Shown here: piece by piece, positions 27,440 through 37,445 of the stretch
Layout of the letters: each line of letters opens with the position of its first letter
Position numbering within the stretch: position 1 is the stretch's first letter
NCBI RefSeq assembly: GCF_029688845.1
Contig: NZ_JARUKW010000003.1
Location: 62,001-126,000, forward strand
Direction: 5' to 3'
DNA length: 64,000 bases
DNA from: Natronococcus sp. A-GB1
GTDB taxonomy: Archaea; Halobacteriota; Halobacteria; Halobacteriales; Natrialbaceae
The notes under the pieces: model-generated
Database searches by the model: none
What the model was told of the DNA's origin: nothing
What the model saw: only the letters and a program-made list of their open reading frames with translations
Translations under genes and position numbers: made by a program

Positions 27440-29635
27440 ATGAGCGACGACACCACTACCCCGGAGGGGACCGACATCCGCCAGCTCGACGAGGACACCG
27501 TCGCCAGGATCGCCGCCGGCGAGGTCGTCGAACGGCCCGCCAGCGCGGTCAAGGAGCTCCTCGAGAACAGTCTCGACGCCGACGCCGACAGCGTCGACGT
27601 CACCGTCGAGGCGGGGGGGACCGAGCTGATTCGGGTCGCCGACGACGGCCACGGGATGAGCGAGGCCGACCTCCGGGCCGCGGTCCGCCAGCACACCACG
27701 AGCAAGATCGCCGGCCTCGAGGACCTCGAGTCCGGCGTCGCCACGCTGGGTTTCCGGGGCGAGGCCCTGCACACCATCGGCTCCGTGTCGAAGCTGGCGA
27801 TCAGGAGTCGGCCGCGCGAGGCCGACGGCGCCGGCACCAAACTCGTCTACGAGGGCGGCGACGTCGTCTCGGTCGAACCGACGGGCTGTCCCGCCGGAAC
27901 CGTCGTCGAGGTCGCGGAGCTGTTCTACAACACCCCCGCGCGCCGGAAGTTCCTCAAGACGACGGCGACCGAGTTCGCCCACGTCAACCGGGTCGTGACT
28001 CGCTATGCGCTGGCCAACCCCGACGTCGCGGTCTCGCTAACCCACGACGGCCGCGAGGTATTCGCGACGACGGGCCAGGGCGACCTGCAGGCGGCCGTCC
28101 TCTCGGTGTACGGCCGCGAGGTAGCCTCGGCAATGATCCCGATCGAGGCCGACGGCAACGAGCTTCCCGTCGGACCGCTCGAGTCCGTCTCAGGACTCGT
28201 CTCCCACCCCGAGACGAACCGCTCGAGCCGCGAGTACCTCGCAACGTACGTCAACGGCCGCGCCGTCTCGGCCGACGCCGTCCGCGAGGGGATCATGGGC
28301 GCCTACGGCACCCAGCTCGCGGGCGATCGCTACCCCTTTGTCGTGCTCTTTCTCAACGTTCCGGGGGAGGCCGTCGACGTCAACGTCCACCCCCGAAAGC
28401 GGGAGGTGCGCTTCGACGACGACGACGCCGTGCGTCGACAGGTCGATTCGGCCGTCGAGTCGGCGCTGCTCGAGCACGGTCTGCTTCGCTCGGGTGCGCC
28501 CCGCGGCCGATCGGCGCCGGACGAGGCCCGGCTCGAGCCCGGCGGCTCGGGTTCGGGTTCAGGGGGACGGCCGGCCGCCGCGGGCCCGCGACGGCGGGAC
28601 TCGGGTCCCTCGGGGAATCGATCGACGTCTCGAGGGGCCGACGCCGAGGTATCGGACTCGTCGTCGGACGACACGGACGCGGTCGACTCGCAAGCGGCCG
28701 ACCCCGAACCGGCTTCAGCGTCGTCAGACTCGAACGAGGGGGCACGAACGGACGACGCTCGAGCAACCGACTCGACCGCCGACGGAAGCCCGACGACCGA
28801 CGACGCCGAAAACGTCGTCGCGAACGCGCCTCGCGACTCGTCCGCGGCGGGCGCCGAAACGGCAGTCGAGCAGAACAGCCAGGTAGCCGAGCCGGCGGTC
28901 GATCCCGACTCGAGTTCGGACGGCCCCGCACGTCGAGACGACGTTGACTCGAGCCGTCGCTTTTCCGGACCGACCGAGCAGCGAACGCTCGGCGGCGAGG
29001 CCGCCAACGGCGAGGTGTCCGAATTCGACTCGCTGCCCTCGCTGCAGGTGCTGGGCCAGTACCGGGATACGTACCTCGTCTGTGAGTCCCCCGACGGGCT
29101 CGCCCTCATCGACCAGCACGCCGCCGACGAACGGGTCAACTACGAACGACTGCGCGAGGCCTTCGCCGAGGACCCCGCTGCCCAGTCGCTGGCCTCGCCC
29201 GTCGAACTCGAGCTCACCGCCGCGGAGGTCGAGGCCTTCGAGAGCTACCGGGAGGCCCTCACCCGGTTGGGTTTCCACGCGAACCGAACCGACGACCGCA
29301 CCGTCGCCGTGACGACCGTTCCCGCGGTGCTCGAGGAGACCCTCGAGCCCGAGCGACTACGGGACGTCCTCACCTCGTTCGTCGAGGGCGACCGGGAGGC
29401 CGGCGCGGAGACGATCGACGCGCTGGCCGACGAGTTCCTCGGCGACCTCGCGTGTTACCCCTCGATCACGGGCAACACCTCGCTGACGGAGGGGTCGGTC
29501 GTCGACCTGCTCGCGGCGCTCGACGACTGCGAGAACCCCTACTCGTGTCCGCACGGCCGACCAGTGATCGTCCGCCTCGAACAGAGCGAGATCGAGGAGC
29601 GCTTCGAGCGGGATTACCCCGGCCACCACGGCTGA
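27440..29635 (+). CDS. mutL: DNA mismatch repair protein MutL
   Basis: 731 residues starting MSDDTTTPEGTDIRQLDEDT. The GHKL ATPase domain has IAAGEVVERPASAVKELLEN, DDGHGMSEADL and GFRGEALHTIGSVSKLAI, followed by the transducer domain. Residues about 350-520 form a long acidic Ser/Asp-rich linker. The C-terminal domain holds DQHAADERVNYE, matching the DQHA(x)2E(x)4E endonuclease motif, and CPHGRPVIVRL. MutH is unknown in archaea, so nicking by MutL itself is expected. The linker is longer than in many bacterial MutL proteins but usual for haloarchaea. Confidence 0.98.
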   Translation: MSDDTTTPEGTDIRQLDEDTVARIAAGEVVERPASAVKELLENSLDADADSVDVTVEAGGTELIRVADDGHGMSEADLRAAVRQHTTSKIAGLEDLESGVATLGFRGEALHTIGSVSKLAIRSRPREADGAGTKLVYEGGDVVSVEPTGCPAGTVVEVAELFYNTPARRKFLKTTATEFAHVNRVVTRYALANPDVAVSLTHDGREVFATTGQGDLQAAVLSVYGREVASAMIPIEADGNELPVGPLESVSGLVSHPETNRSSREYLATYVNGRAVSADAVREGIMGAYGTQLAGDRYPFVVLFLNVPGEAVDVNVHPRKREVRFDDDDAVRRQVDSAVESALLEHGLLRSGAPRGRSAPDEARLEPGGSGSGSGGRPAAAGPRRRDSGPSGNRSTSRGADAEVSDSSSDDTDAVDSQAADPEPASASSDSNEGARTDDARATDSTADGSPTTDDAENVVANAPRDSSAAGAETAVEQNSQVAEPAVDPDSSSDGPARRDDVDSSRRFSGPTEQRTLGGEAANGEVSEFDSLPSLQVLGQYRDTYLVCESPDGLALIDQHAADERVNYERLREAFAEDPAAQSLASPVELELTAAEVEAFESYREALTRLGFHANRTDDRTVAVTTVPAVLEETLEPERLRDVLTSFVEGDREAGAETIDALADEFLGDLACYPSITGNTSLTEGSVVDLLAALDDCENPYSCPHGRPVIVRLEQSEIEERFERDYPGHHG

Positions 29636-29705
29636 CCCTCCGCCGAGATCGGTCGTCGCCAGGCACTCGAGGACTCGCCCGGCGTCACCCCCTCGAGCAG
29701 AAAGT

Positions 29706-29717
29706 ACTTATATTTAT
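29706..29717 (+). promoter_or_regulatory. TATA box of the 44-aa membrane protein gene
   Basis: ACTTATATTTAT is centred about 31 nt before the ATG at 29743, the spacing expected for an archaeal promoter driving a nearly leaderless transcript. The surrounding 35 bp are strikingly AT-rich. Confidence 0.6.
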
Positions 29718-29742
29718 GCCTGAATGAATATAGCGTTGAAAA

Positions 29743-29877
29743 ATGAGTATGGTACTCATAGCCATCGGGTGGCTGGTGGTGCTCTGCCTGTACCTCGGCT
29801 TTTTCATCGGGATGAGCGTCCCCGAGAACGATCGTCGGGAACCCGACTACGCACAGCGTCGTCGCGGTTCCCGGTAG
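29743..29877 (+). CDS. small single-helix membrane protein (44 aa)
   Basis: ATG 29743 to TAG 29877, product starting MSMVLIAIGWLVVLCLYLGF. One transmembrane helix fills residues 3-24, followed by a polar, Arg-rich tail (SVPENDRREPDYAQRRRGSR). The clear TATA box at the right distance and a coherent hydrophobic helix support a real gene although it is short. It lies between mutL and a Tat-exported protease. Function unknown. Confidence 0.65.
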   Translation: MSMVLIAIGWLVVLCLYLGFFIGMSVPENDRREPDYAQRRRGSR

Positions 29878-30053
29878 CGTCGCCAGCAGACCGTCCACGT
29901 CGTCGGCGCCCGCGCCTCGAGCGTAGCCGGTGACGACGCGATCCCCTGCCAGATTTTTCCAAAATTCGGCCGCTACCGTAGATAGTTTATCCCCTCTTGA
30001 TCACCGGTTCCACAACTATTACATCATTAACCATGATCGGCTTTTGTGTCGCT

Positions 30054-31352
30054 ATGACACGACGTACAAAAACACGGCGGCGGGTACTGCAGGGAATTAC
30101 GGCGGCGGGACTGTCGGTCGGGATGATCGGCGCAGGAAGCGCCGGTTCGTCGACGACCTACGTCGTCACCGGCGGCTCGAGGGGACGGCTCGAGGACGCC
30201 GGCTTCTCGATCACGCGCGAACTCGCGGGCGGATCGGTCTCGATCGTCTCCGGGCCGGCGGCCGCCGAGGACGACCTGGACTCGGTATCGGGCGTCAGCG
30301 GGGTAACCGAGAACTTCGAGGTCGAGTTCGCCGACCCGGTCGAGAGCGCCGAACCGCAGACGACCGACGACGCCGACTACACCGAAAAGCAGTGGGACAA
30401 GGAGATCACCAACACGTTCGAGGCCCACGACTACGCCACCGGCGAGGGAACTCGAATCGTCATCGCCGACACGGGCGTCGACGGCACGCATCCGGATCTC
30501 GAGGACAACTTCAACGAGAAGCTGAGCGTCTCGATCGTCGACGGCGGCGAGATAACCGAACACGAGGGAGATACCGGGAGTCACGGCACTCACGTCGCAG
30601 GAATCGCGGCAGCGAGCGGCGCGGAGGGCGTCACGGGCACCGCTCCGGACGCAGAGATCGTCTCTGTACGAGTTCTCGGCGAGGATAGCAGTTCGTTCGC
30701 CGATATCCTCGTTGGCGCGGAGTACGCCGCCAGTATCGGCGCCGACGTCGCGAACTACAGTCTCGGCGCCGCGCCCCAGCCTGCCCAGGCGAACAGTGAG
30801 GGACTCCGTGTCGCGGTCCAGCAGGTGATGCAGGACGTCGCCCGGCGCGGGACGCTCTCGACGGCATCCGCCGGAAACGACGCGGTTGACCTCCAGCAGG
30901 GACAGTCCCGTTGGGAGATTACCGACGATGACGGCGAGGTGGTCGACGTGATCTACGACAACTGGCACTACCTTCCGGGAACGGTACAGGGTGCGGTGAC
31001 CGTCTCCGCGAGCGGGCCCAACGACGGGCTCTCCTTTTATTCGAACTACGGGACGAGCGCGATCGAGGTCGGTGCACCCGGCGGCGGCCGCGAGACCGCG
31101 GACGAAACCGACGAAGAGGACCAGGTTTACTCGACGGTCCCGGGCGAGGAGTACGCGTGGTTTGCCGGCACCTCGATGGCGGCCCCGCAGGTCGCGGGCC
31201 TCGTCGCCCTCGTGCGCGAACTCGAGCCCGAGATGAACGCAAACCAAGTCGAGAACAACCTCGCCCACGGCGCGGAGTTGGGCAACGGGCGAAGCAGCCC
31301 CGAGTTCGGCGCCGGGCGCATCAACGCGCTGAACACGGTCCAGCGGATCTGA
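30054..31352 (+). CDS. Tat-exported subtilisin-like serine protease (S8)
   Basis: 432 residues from ATG 30054, chosen because MTRRTKTRRRVLQGITAAGL is a twin-arginine signal; ATGs further upstream (30033, 29997) only add uncharged residues. A propeptide-like region (about 35-100) precedes the catalytic domain with Asp in VIADTGVDGTHPDLED (D139), His in GSHGTHVAGIAAAS (H177) and Ser in WFAGTSMAAPQVAGLVALVR. AN-containing oxyanion segment TASAGNDAVDL is present. The family includes halolysins. There is no long C-terminal extension. Extracellular protein degradation is the expected role. Confidence 0.93.
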   Translation: MTRRTKTRRRVLQGITAAGLSVGMIGAGSAGSSTTYVVTGGSRGRLEDAGFSITRELAGGSVSIVSGPAAAEDDLDSVSGVSGVTENFEVEFADPVESAEPQTTDDADYTEKQWDKEITNTFEAHDYATGEGTRIVIADTGVDGTHPDLEDNFNEKLSVSIVDGGEITEHEGDTGSHGTHVAGIAAASGAEGVTGTAPDAEIVSVRVLGEDSSSFADILVGAEYAASIGADVANYSLGAAPQPAQANSEGLRVAVQQVMQDVARRGTLSTASAGNDAVDLQQGQSRWEITDDDGEVVDVIYDNWHYLPGTVQGAVTVSASGPNDGLSFYSNYGTSAIEVGAPGGGRETADETDEEDQVYSTVPGEEYAWFAGTSMAAPQVAGLVALVRELEPEMNANQVENNLAHGAELGNGRSSPEFGAGRINALNTVQRI

Positions 31353-31427
31353 ACGGCAGTTCGAACGGCTCCAGGCCCGCTCTTTTCGTTCGGCAACGGT
31401 AGGTGACTCGAGCCCGTACCCCGAGCC

Positions 31428-32507
31428 ATGCGCGAACTCGACGGCTCGGACGCCGGCGGGCAGTTCCTCCGGACCGCACTCACGCTGTCCGTGCTCGAGA
31501 ACGAGCCCGTTCGGCTGGAGAACGTCCGCGGCGACCGGCCGAATCCAGGACTGGCGAACCAGCATCTGGCCGTCCTCGAGACGCTCGCCGCGGTTGCCGA
31601 CGCCGAGGTTTCGGGGGCCGAACTGGGCGCGGAGACGGTCGAGTTCGAGCCCGGTAACTCGAGCACGGGTGGACTCGAGGGCGGTTCCTACGCCGTCGAT
31701 ATCGGCACGGCCGGGAGCGTGACCCTACTGTTCGACGCCATTTTGCCGCTGGCGACGATTCTCGAGGCGCCGCTGTCGGTGACCGCGACGGGCGGAACGG
31801 ACGTCGAGTGGGCGCCGCCGCTGGACTACCTCCGACAGGTTAAGTTCCCCCTGCTCGGTGCACACGGGCTCGTAGCGTCCTGCGAGGGCGATCGACGCGG
31901 ATTCTACCCCAACGGCGGAGGACGAGCGACGCTGCGGATCGCCCCCTCGAGTCTCGAGCCGCTCGAACTCTCCGAGCGAGGAGCGCTCGAGGGCGTCCGA
32001 CTCTACTCGACCGAATCGGCGTCGCTCGCGGATCAGGACGTCGCCCACCGCCAGCTCGAGGGGGCCCTCGAGCGACTCGACCTCGCGGGCGCCGACCGAA
32101 ACGTCGACGAGGGGAGCAACGAGGACGATCAGCTCGAGGTTCTCGAGCGTCAAGAGCGAACCGCCGAGAGCCCCTCGCCGGGCTCCGCGCTGGTGATCAG
32201 GGTCAATCATGGTACGGGAATCGCCGGGTTCGACGCGCTGGGCGAGCGGGGCAAACCAGCCGAGCGCGTCGGCGAGGACGCCGCCGACGCGGCGAACCGG
32301 TTTCTCGAGGGGGACGCGGTCGTCGACCGCCACATGGGCGATCAGCTCCTGGTCTTTCTCGCGCTCGCAGGGGGACGGGTGCGGATCCCGCGGGTGAGCG
32401 ACCACGTCGAAACCAGTCGGGCGCTGCTCGAGGCGTTCGGCCGGGAGATCGACCTCGAGCGTCGCGAGGAGGGGGCCGTCGTCTCGCGGTCCCCCGATCC
32501 GCCGTAG
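31428..32507 (+). CDS. rtcA: RNA 3'-terminal phosphate cyclase
   Basis: 359 residues starting [20 protein letters not shown]. It converts RNA 3'-phosphate to a 2',3'-cyclic phosphate with ATP. Motifs: [30 protein letters not shown] (family form RxxPGL..QH), [30 protein letters not shown], and the catalytic His in [17 protein letters not shown]. The segment around residues 220-245 ([20 protein letters not shown]) is an acidic, poorly conserved insertion. Start and length fit the family. The next gene begins 91 bp downstream. Confidence 0.95.
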   Translation: MRELDGSDAGGQFLRTALTLSVLENEPVRLENVRGDRPNPGLANQHLAVLETLAAVADAEVSGAELGAETVEFEPGNSSTGGLEGGSYAVDIGTAGSVTLLFDAILPLATILEAPLSVTATGGTDVEWAPPLDYLRQVKFPLLGAHGLVASCEGDRRGFYPNGGGRATLRIAPSSLEPLELSERGALEGVRLYSTESASLADQDVAHRQLEGALERLDLAGADRNVDEGSNEDDQLEVLERQERTAESPSPGSALVIRVNHGTGIAGFDALGERGKPAERVGEDAADAANRFLEGDAVVDRHMGDQLLVFLALAGGRVRIPRVSDHVETSRALLEAFGREIDLERREEGAVVSRSPDPP

Positions 32508-32598
32508 CGTCGAACGACACACCTTAACCGCAGCCGGTCGATCACCCGCACATGACCGTTGCAGCGAGTACCGACGGGAGCGATCGGAGGGCAGCAGC

Positions 32599-33555
32599 GT
32601 GAGCGAGATCGTCACCTTCGGCGAGACGATGTTGCGGCTCTCGCCGCCCGACCAGCGACGCCTCGAGGAGACGGCCGAGCTCGAGGTTCGTGCTGCAGGC
32701 GCGGAGAGCAACGTCGCCATCGCGGCTCAGCGGCTCGGCTCGGCGTCGGCAGCCTGGACCTCGAAGCTACCGGACTCGCCGCTGGGTCGGCGCGTCGTCA
32801 GCGAGCTCGAGGGGTACGGCATCGACACCGAGATCGTCTGGAGCGAGGAGGGGCGACAGGGAACCTACTACCTCGAGCACGGGGGCAAACCCCGCGGAAC
32901 GAACGTGATCTACGACCGGAGCGACGCCGCGGTTACGACCGCCGAAACCGGAGAGATCGACGCGGCGCTGATCGAGGACGCCGAGCTCTTCTTTACGACC
33001 GGAATCACACCTGCGCTGTCGGAGACGCTTCGCGAGACGACGGCCGAGCTGCTCGAGACGGCCGCAGAGAACGGGACGAAGACCGCCTTCGATCTCAACT
33101 ACCGGGCGAAGCTCTGGTCGGCCGAGGAGGCTGACGACCGTCTGCGCGAGCTGTTCCCGTCGATCGACGTGCTCGTCGTCGCGGCCCGGGACGCCCGGAA
33201 CGTGCTCGGTCTCGAAGGCGAGGCCCGCGAACTGGCCGACGAGCTGGCCGGAACGTTCGGGTTCGAGACCGTCATCGTCACCCGCGGCGCCGAGGGTGCC
33301 CTCGCCTGGAACGACGGCGAGGTCGTCGAACAGCCCAGCTACGAGACCGAGACGCTCGACCCGATCGGCACCGGCGACGCCTTCTCGGGGGCTTTCTTCG
33401 CCCGCCGGCTCGAGGGCGACAACATGGAGACCGCCCTCGAGTACGCCGCGGCGACGGCCGCGCTGAAGCGGACGATCCCCGGCGACGTCGCCCTGGTGAC
33501 TCAGGAGGAAGTCGAGGCGGTCGTCGCGGAGGACGAGGGCGGGATTTCCCGATAG
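32599..33555 (+). CDS. kdgK: 2-keto-3-deoxygluconate kinase (PfkB family)
   Basis: 318 residues from a GTG at 32599 (product [20 protein letters not shown]). PfkB-family marks: the N-terminal [42 protein letters not shown], and the C-terminal [20 protein letters not shown], which contains the catalytic Asp in [16 protein letters not shown] and DLNYRAKLW are typical of KDG kinases. Haloarchaea use KDG kinase in the semi-phosphorylative Entner-Doudoroff pathway. Other sugar acid kinases cannot be excluded. No other pathway gene is adjacent. Confidence 0.9.
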   Translation: MSEIVTFGETMLRLSPPDQRRLEETAELEVRAAGAESNVAIAAQRLGSASAAWTSKLPDSPLGRRVVSELEGYGIDTEIVWSEEGRQGTYYLEHGGKPRGTNVIYDRSDAAVTTAETGEIDAALIEDAELFFTTGITPALSETLRETTAELLETAAENGTKTAFDLNYRAKLWSAEEADDRLRELFPSIDVLVVAARDARNVLGLEGEARELADELAGTFGFETVIVTRGAEGALAWNDGEVVEQPSYETETLDPIGTGDAFSGAFFARRLEGDNMETALEYAAATAALKRTIPGDVALVTQEEVEAVVAEDEGGISR

Positions 33556-33601
33556 CTCCGGCCTGCAGAATCTCTTTTTGTCCAGTTGTCGTAGCTCCCG
33601 T

Positions 33602-35059
33602 ATGGTTCACGTCGCGATCGTCGGAGCGTACGGAAGCGCGGGCGTCGCCGCCGCCGACGGGTTGCTCGAGCGAGCCGAGGCGTTATCGGGGCTCGAACTG
33701 ACGCTGATCGACGACGGCGATCCCGGGGGCGGGCTCTGTATCTTGCAGGGCTGTATGCCATCGAAGGAGGTCCTCTCGGCAGCCGACCACCGGTTCCGGG
33801 CGCGCCACGACGACCGTCTGGAAGGCGTCCCCGAGGTCGATCCCGAGGCCGTCGTCGCCCGCAAGGACGACCACATCTCGGGGTTCGCCGAACACCGTCG
33901 GGAGCACGTCCACGACCTCGCCGAGCGCGAGAACGTCGAGCTCCTCCGCGAGCCCGCGCGGTTCGTCGACGACCGCGTCCTCGAGGTCGACGGCCGGCGA
34001 CTCGAGCCCGACTACGTCGTCATCGCGACGGGATCGACGCTCAACGTCCCCGACCTACCGGGGATCGACGACGTCGACTTTATGGGAAGCGCGGACGTCC
34101 TCGACGCGACCTCGTTTCCCGACTCGGGGACCGTCATGGGCTTTGGCTACATCGGGCTCGAGCTCGCGCCCTACCTCAGCGAGGCCGGCGGCGTCGACCT
34201 CACGGTGATCGAACACGACGATCACCCGCTCGACGAGTTCGAACCCGAGTACGGCGAGACGATCCTCGAACTCTACCGCGAGCAGTTCGGGATCGAGGTG
34301 TTGACCAACACGGACGAGCGGCGACTCGAGCGAACCGACGACGGCGGCGTGCGGCTGTACGCCGACCGGGAGGGCGAGGAACGGGTCGTCGAGGCCGACC
34401 AGCTCTACTGCTTTACCGGCCGCCGGCCGAACCTCGACGGACTGGGCCTCGAGGAGACCCGGCTCGAACCCGACGAGGGGTGGGTCGAGCCGACGATGCA
34501 GGCGGCCGACGACGATCGCATCTTCGTCGTCGGCGACGCGAACGGCCGCGAGCCGATCCTCCACGTCGCCAAGGAACAGGGCTTTGCGGCGGCACAGAAC
34601 ATCGTCAGTCACGCTCGCGACGAGGAGTGCGAGCCGTACGCGAACGTCCCTCACCACGTGATCTTCTCCGGACTGGGAGCGTACCCGTTCGCCCGCATCG
34701 GCCACACGCCCGAGACGGCGGCCGGGACGGAGATGGAGACGATCGTCGTCACCCGCGAGGCGAGCGACGACGGCGTCTTCAAGACGAAGGGCCATCCCGA
34801 GGGACGGGCGACGATTATCGTCGACGCCGAGGGTGGGACGGTGCTCGGGTTTCAGGGGCTCCACCTTCACGCCGACGTGATGGCCAAGACGATGCAGGTG
34901 CTCGTCGAGATGAAAGTCGACGTCCGCGAGGTGCCCAAGCGAGCCTACCACCCCACAACGCCCGAAATTCTGGACGGGCTGCTCCGGGAGGCCTGCGAGG
35001 AACTCGGCGACGAACAGGACTGCGTCGACGACACCGACGCCCGCGATCTGGCGCTGTAG
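33602..35059 (+). CDS. class I pyridine nucleotide-disulfide oxidoreductase
   Basis: 485 residues from ATG 33602 (MVHVAIVGAYGSAGVAAADG). It has an FAD-binding Rossmann start, the redox-active pair in GGGLCILQGCMPSKEVL (C-x4-C), an NAD(P)-binding region (GTVMGFGYIGLELAPYLSEA), the second FAD motif IFVVGDANGREPILHVAKEQ, and a C-terminal dimerisation domain ending with KRAYHPTTPEILDGL, where the His-Pro-Thr motif supplies the active-site base. This resembles dihydrolipoamide dehydrogenase or mercuric-reductase-like enzymes. No 2-oxoacid dehydrogenase genes adjoin, so the electron acceptor is unknown. Confidence 0.88.
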   Translation: MVHVAIVGAYGSAGVAAADGLLERAEALSGLELTLIDDGDPGGGLCILQGCMPSKEVLSAADHRFRARHDDRLEGVPEVDPEAVVARKDDHISGFAEHRREHVHDLAERENVELLREPARFVDDRVLEVDGRRLEPDYVVIATGSTLNVPDLPGIDDVDFMGSADVLDATSFPDSGTVMGFGYIGLELAPYLSEAGGVDLTVIEHDDHPLDEFEPEYGETILELYREQFGIEVLTNTDERRLERTDDGGVRLYADREGEERVVEADQLYCFTGRRPNLDGLGLEETRLEPDEGWVEPTMQAADDDRIFVVGDANGREPILHVAKEQGFAAAQNIVSHARDEECEPYANVPHHVIFSGLGAYPFARIGHTPETAAGTEMETIVVTREASDDGVFKTKGHPEGRATIIVDAEGGTVLGFQGLHLHADVMAKTMQVLVEMKVDVREVPKRAYHPTTPEILDGLLREACEELGDEQDCVDDTDARDLAL

Positions 35060-35080
35060 CGGCGTGCTATCCCGGTTCTC

Positions 35081-35096
35081 GAAATCTTTATTATTA
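35081..35096 (+). promoter_or_regulatory. promoter of the Hsp20 gene
   Basis: GAAATCTTTATTATTA: a BRE-like GAAA followed by TTTATTATT, centred about 33 nt before the ATG at 35124. A second AT-rich block, CTATATAT (35105-35112), lies too close to the ATG to be the main TATA box. Heat-shock-type genes in haloarchaea often have such strong boxes. Confidence 0.55.
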
Positions 35097-35123
35097 ACTG
35101 TGTCCTATATATCTCGATCAGTT

Positions 35124-35594
35124 ATGAGATCCTTTGATGAAATGAACCGCATGTTCCGCGAGATGGACCGCATGTTCGACCAGTTCCGCTCGAGTTGGGA
35201 CGCGGAGTTCCCGGCCGACGACCGAGGATTCGGCCGACCGGCGCTCGAAGGGGTCGACGCCGCCGAGCCGACCGCGATGGATCGCGGGGTAGCAAACCTG
35301 GAAGAGATGGACGGCGAGTACGTCTTCGTGATGGACCTGCCCGGCTTCGAGAAGGCGGACATCGACCTCTCCTTCCGGGACGGCGTGCTGTCGATTCAGG
35401 CTCACGCCGACGCCGAGGAGGGATCGGAGAGCTACCGGTCGCGTCGTTCCCGACGGGTTGCCAGACAGGTTCCGATCGCGAAGGCCGTCGACGACGGGGA
35501 GATCTCAGCGACGTACCACAACGGCGTCCTCGAGGTTCGACTCCCGATCGTCGACGACGGGCGCGAGGACGACCACCGGATCGAGATCGAGTGA
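35124..35594 (+). CDS. hsp20: Hsp20/alpha-crystallin small heat shock protein
   Basis: 156 residues from ATG 35124. The N-terminal arm is Met-rich (MRSFDEMNRMFREMDRMFDQ), the alpha-crystallin domain covers about 60-145 (EYVFVMDLPGFEKADIDLSF, GVLSIQAHADAEEGSE) and ends with the hallmark YHNGVLEVRLPIV (family A-x-x-x-n-GVL). It should bind unfolding proteins as an oligomeric holdase. The C-terminal IXI-type anchor is not obvious; RIEIE at the end may substitute. It is monocistronic with its own promoter. Confidence 0.94.
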   Translation: MRSFDEMNRMFREMDRMFDQFRSSWDAEFPADDRGFGRPALEGVDAAEPTAMDRGVANLEEMDGEYVFVMDLPGFEKADIDLSFRDGVLSIQAHADAEEGSESYRSRRSRRVARQVPIAKAVDDGEISATYHNGVLEVRLPIVDDGREDDHRIEIE

Positions 35595-35818
35595 GACCAG
35601 AGTCGACACTCCGTCCACCGGGGAGCGAGGCGACGTATCGGTGAACCGCAACGGGAAAACGGAGTCGTGGAGCGTGTGACAGGGATCCAGACTCCAACCG
35701 TACTTGTATAGTATCTAATAAAATAACTTGTCAGTTTCTCATTGGTTGAAACTCACCGATAGTCGCATCTCGAACTGTTCACGGCAGCTGGAGGGCCGTT
35801 CGCGATGACGGGTGGAAG

Positions 35819-37102
35819 TTACTCGGCGTCGTCGACCACTTCGATGCCGCGATTGTTGACAGCGGCGGGGTCGAGGCCGACCTCCTGGAGGAACTGCTTG
35901 TACTCGCGCTCGCACTGTTCCGCGTCCTTCTGTTTGTCGCTGGCCCGATCGCAGAGTTCGATCAGGTTCTCCGGGACGTCGTTCTGGTAGACGATCCAGT
36001 GGTTGATTAGGTCCGAGAGCCGACGAATGGGGCTGGTGAAGTGGCCGTAGATCTCGAAGTTCAGCGCGTGATGGCCGCCGAAGGGGTCGTTCATGTACTT
36101 CGCGCGCGGCATCACCTTCATCACCGCCCACTGGATCTTGTCGAGCTGGCGGCCGGGTGCCTCCTCGAGGGTGGCGTTGACCGCCATCCGGGGGTCGTCC
36201 CACTTGTCGCCGGGGATCGAGACGCCCTCGAGGTCCTGGATCTCCCGTAGGGCTTCCGACCACTCGTCGGGGCTGGGCTGGGGGTGAACCCGGTACATCG
36301 CCTCGACGCCGCGTGACCACATGAGTTCGTGCGTGACGGCCTTGTTGGCCTTCAGCATGCACTCCTCGATGATGGTGTGGGCGCGGTCGCGAGCGGGATT
36401 CAGGACGAGCGAGCCGTCCTCTTTGCGCTGTTCGTGCATCCGGTCGGCGACCTCGTGGACGAGGACGTTCTCCTCGTGTAACGGCGCGTCGGAATCCTCG
36501 AGACGGTTTTCGGCCTGCGTGTAGGTGAGCCGTTCGTCGGACTGGATCACCGACTTGTAGATCTCGATGTTCTCGTAGCCGAGGTGCTCCTTGTCGAGGT
36601 GCATCTCGACGGTGTGGGCGAGCCGATCCTCGTTGGGGACGAGCGAACAGACCGTCTCCGCGAGGACGGGTGGGAGCATGTGGATGGTGTACCCCGGCAG
36701 GTAGACCGTGTTGGCGCGCTCGACGGCCTCGTCCCACATCTCGGAGTCGGGGTGAACGTAGTGGGTGACGTCGGCGATGTGGACCCAGAGGACGTACTCG
36801 TCCTCGCGCTCCTCGATCGAGAGCGCGTCGTCGAAGTCCTGGGCGTCGACCGGGTCGGTCGTCCAGGTCGTCAGGTCTCGCAGATCCTCTCGCTCGTCGA
36901 CTTCGTCCTCGATCTCAGCCTGGACACCCTCCGTTCGCTCGCGGGCCTCCTCGAGCACCGCCTCGGGGAACTCGTCGCGGATCTCGAACTTCTCGAACAG
37001 CTCCTCGCGCTTGTTCTCGAGGTGGCGCGCGACCTCCTCGGAGATCTCGACCGGGCCCTGACCCTCGGCCGTACCGGCCTGGGCCTGTGCGTCGTCGCTC
37101 AT
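35819..37102 (-). CDS. rnr: RNB-domain exoribonuclease (archaeal RNase R-type)
   Basis: 427 residues from ATG 37102 (MSDDAQAQAGTAEGQGPVEI). The catalytic RNB domain begins with TTDPVDAQDFDDALSIEERE (residues about 82-100), whose Asp cluster binds the two catalytic metals, and continues with YLPGYTIHMLPPVLAETVCS, HTIIEECMLKANKAV and HFTSPIRRLSDLINHW. Bacterial RNase R carries cold-shock and S1 domains; these are absent, as in the short haloarchaeal form described as RNase R. It degrades RNA 3' to 5'. The frame continues upstream, but that part is arginine- and serine-rich shadow sequence. Confidence 0.93.
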   Translation of the reverse strand: MSDDAQAQAGTAEGQGPVEISEEVARHLENKREELFEKFEIRDEFPEAVLEEARERTEGVQAEIEDEVDEREDLRDLTTWTTDPVDAQDFDDALSIEEREDEYVLWVHIADVTHYVHPDSEMWDEAVERANTVYLPGYTIHMLPPVLAETVCSLVPNEDRLAHTVEMHLDKEHLGYENIEIYKSVIQSDERLTYTQAENRLEDSDAPLHEENVLVHEVADRMHEQRKEDGSLVLNPARDRAHTIIEECMLKANKAVTHELMWSRGVEAMYRVHPQPSPDEWSEALREIQDLEGVSIPGDKWDDPRMAVNATLEEAPGRQLDKIQWAVMKVMPRAKYMNDPFGGHHALNFEIYGHFTSPIRRLSDLINHWIVYQNDVPENLIELCDRASDKQKDAEQCEREYKQFLQEVGLDPAAVNNRGIEVVDDAE

Positions 37103-37151
37103 GGGCTGGCCTACGAACGTCGGGGTGAAAGTCGTGTCGGGACCGGAACGT

Positions 37152-37445
37152 TCAGGACTCCTCCTCGAGTCGCCCGTCCTGGTTCTCGACGGCGGCGACG
37201 TACTGCGCAAGAAACGTCTCCCAGGGGCGTTGTTCGTCCTCCAGCTCGACGAGCAGGGCCTCGAGTCCCTCGCGCAGGTGGTGACAGAGCTCGGCGTAAC
37301 AGGGCTTACAGAGGTACTCGAAGCGCTTGTTCTCGCGCTCCCACCGGTCGCCGTACTTGTCGTACTCGCGGGCGCTCGAGCGGGGGATCTCGGATCCGCA
37401 CGCGGGACAGACGGCGGACGGATCGCGGTTCCGAGAGAACCACAT
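37152..37445 (-). CDS. zinc-finger protein of unknown function (97 aa)
   Basis: 97 residues starting MWFSRNRDPSAVCPACGSEI. CPACGSEIPRSSAREYDKYG and FEYLCKPCYAELCHHLREGL give two Cys pairs for one zinc site, followed by an amphipathic helical half (LEALLVELEDEQRPWETFLA). Such proteins are widespread in haloarchaea; I believe databases hold them as a DUF (possibly DUF7562). It lies 49 bp upstream of the RNB nuclease gene on the same strand, so cotranscription is likely. Confidence 0.8.
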   Translation of the reverse strand: MWFSRNRDPSAVCPACGSEIPRSSAREYDKYGDRWERENKRFEYLCKPCYAELCHHLREGLEALLVELEDEQRPWETFLAQYVAAVENQDGRLEEES

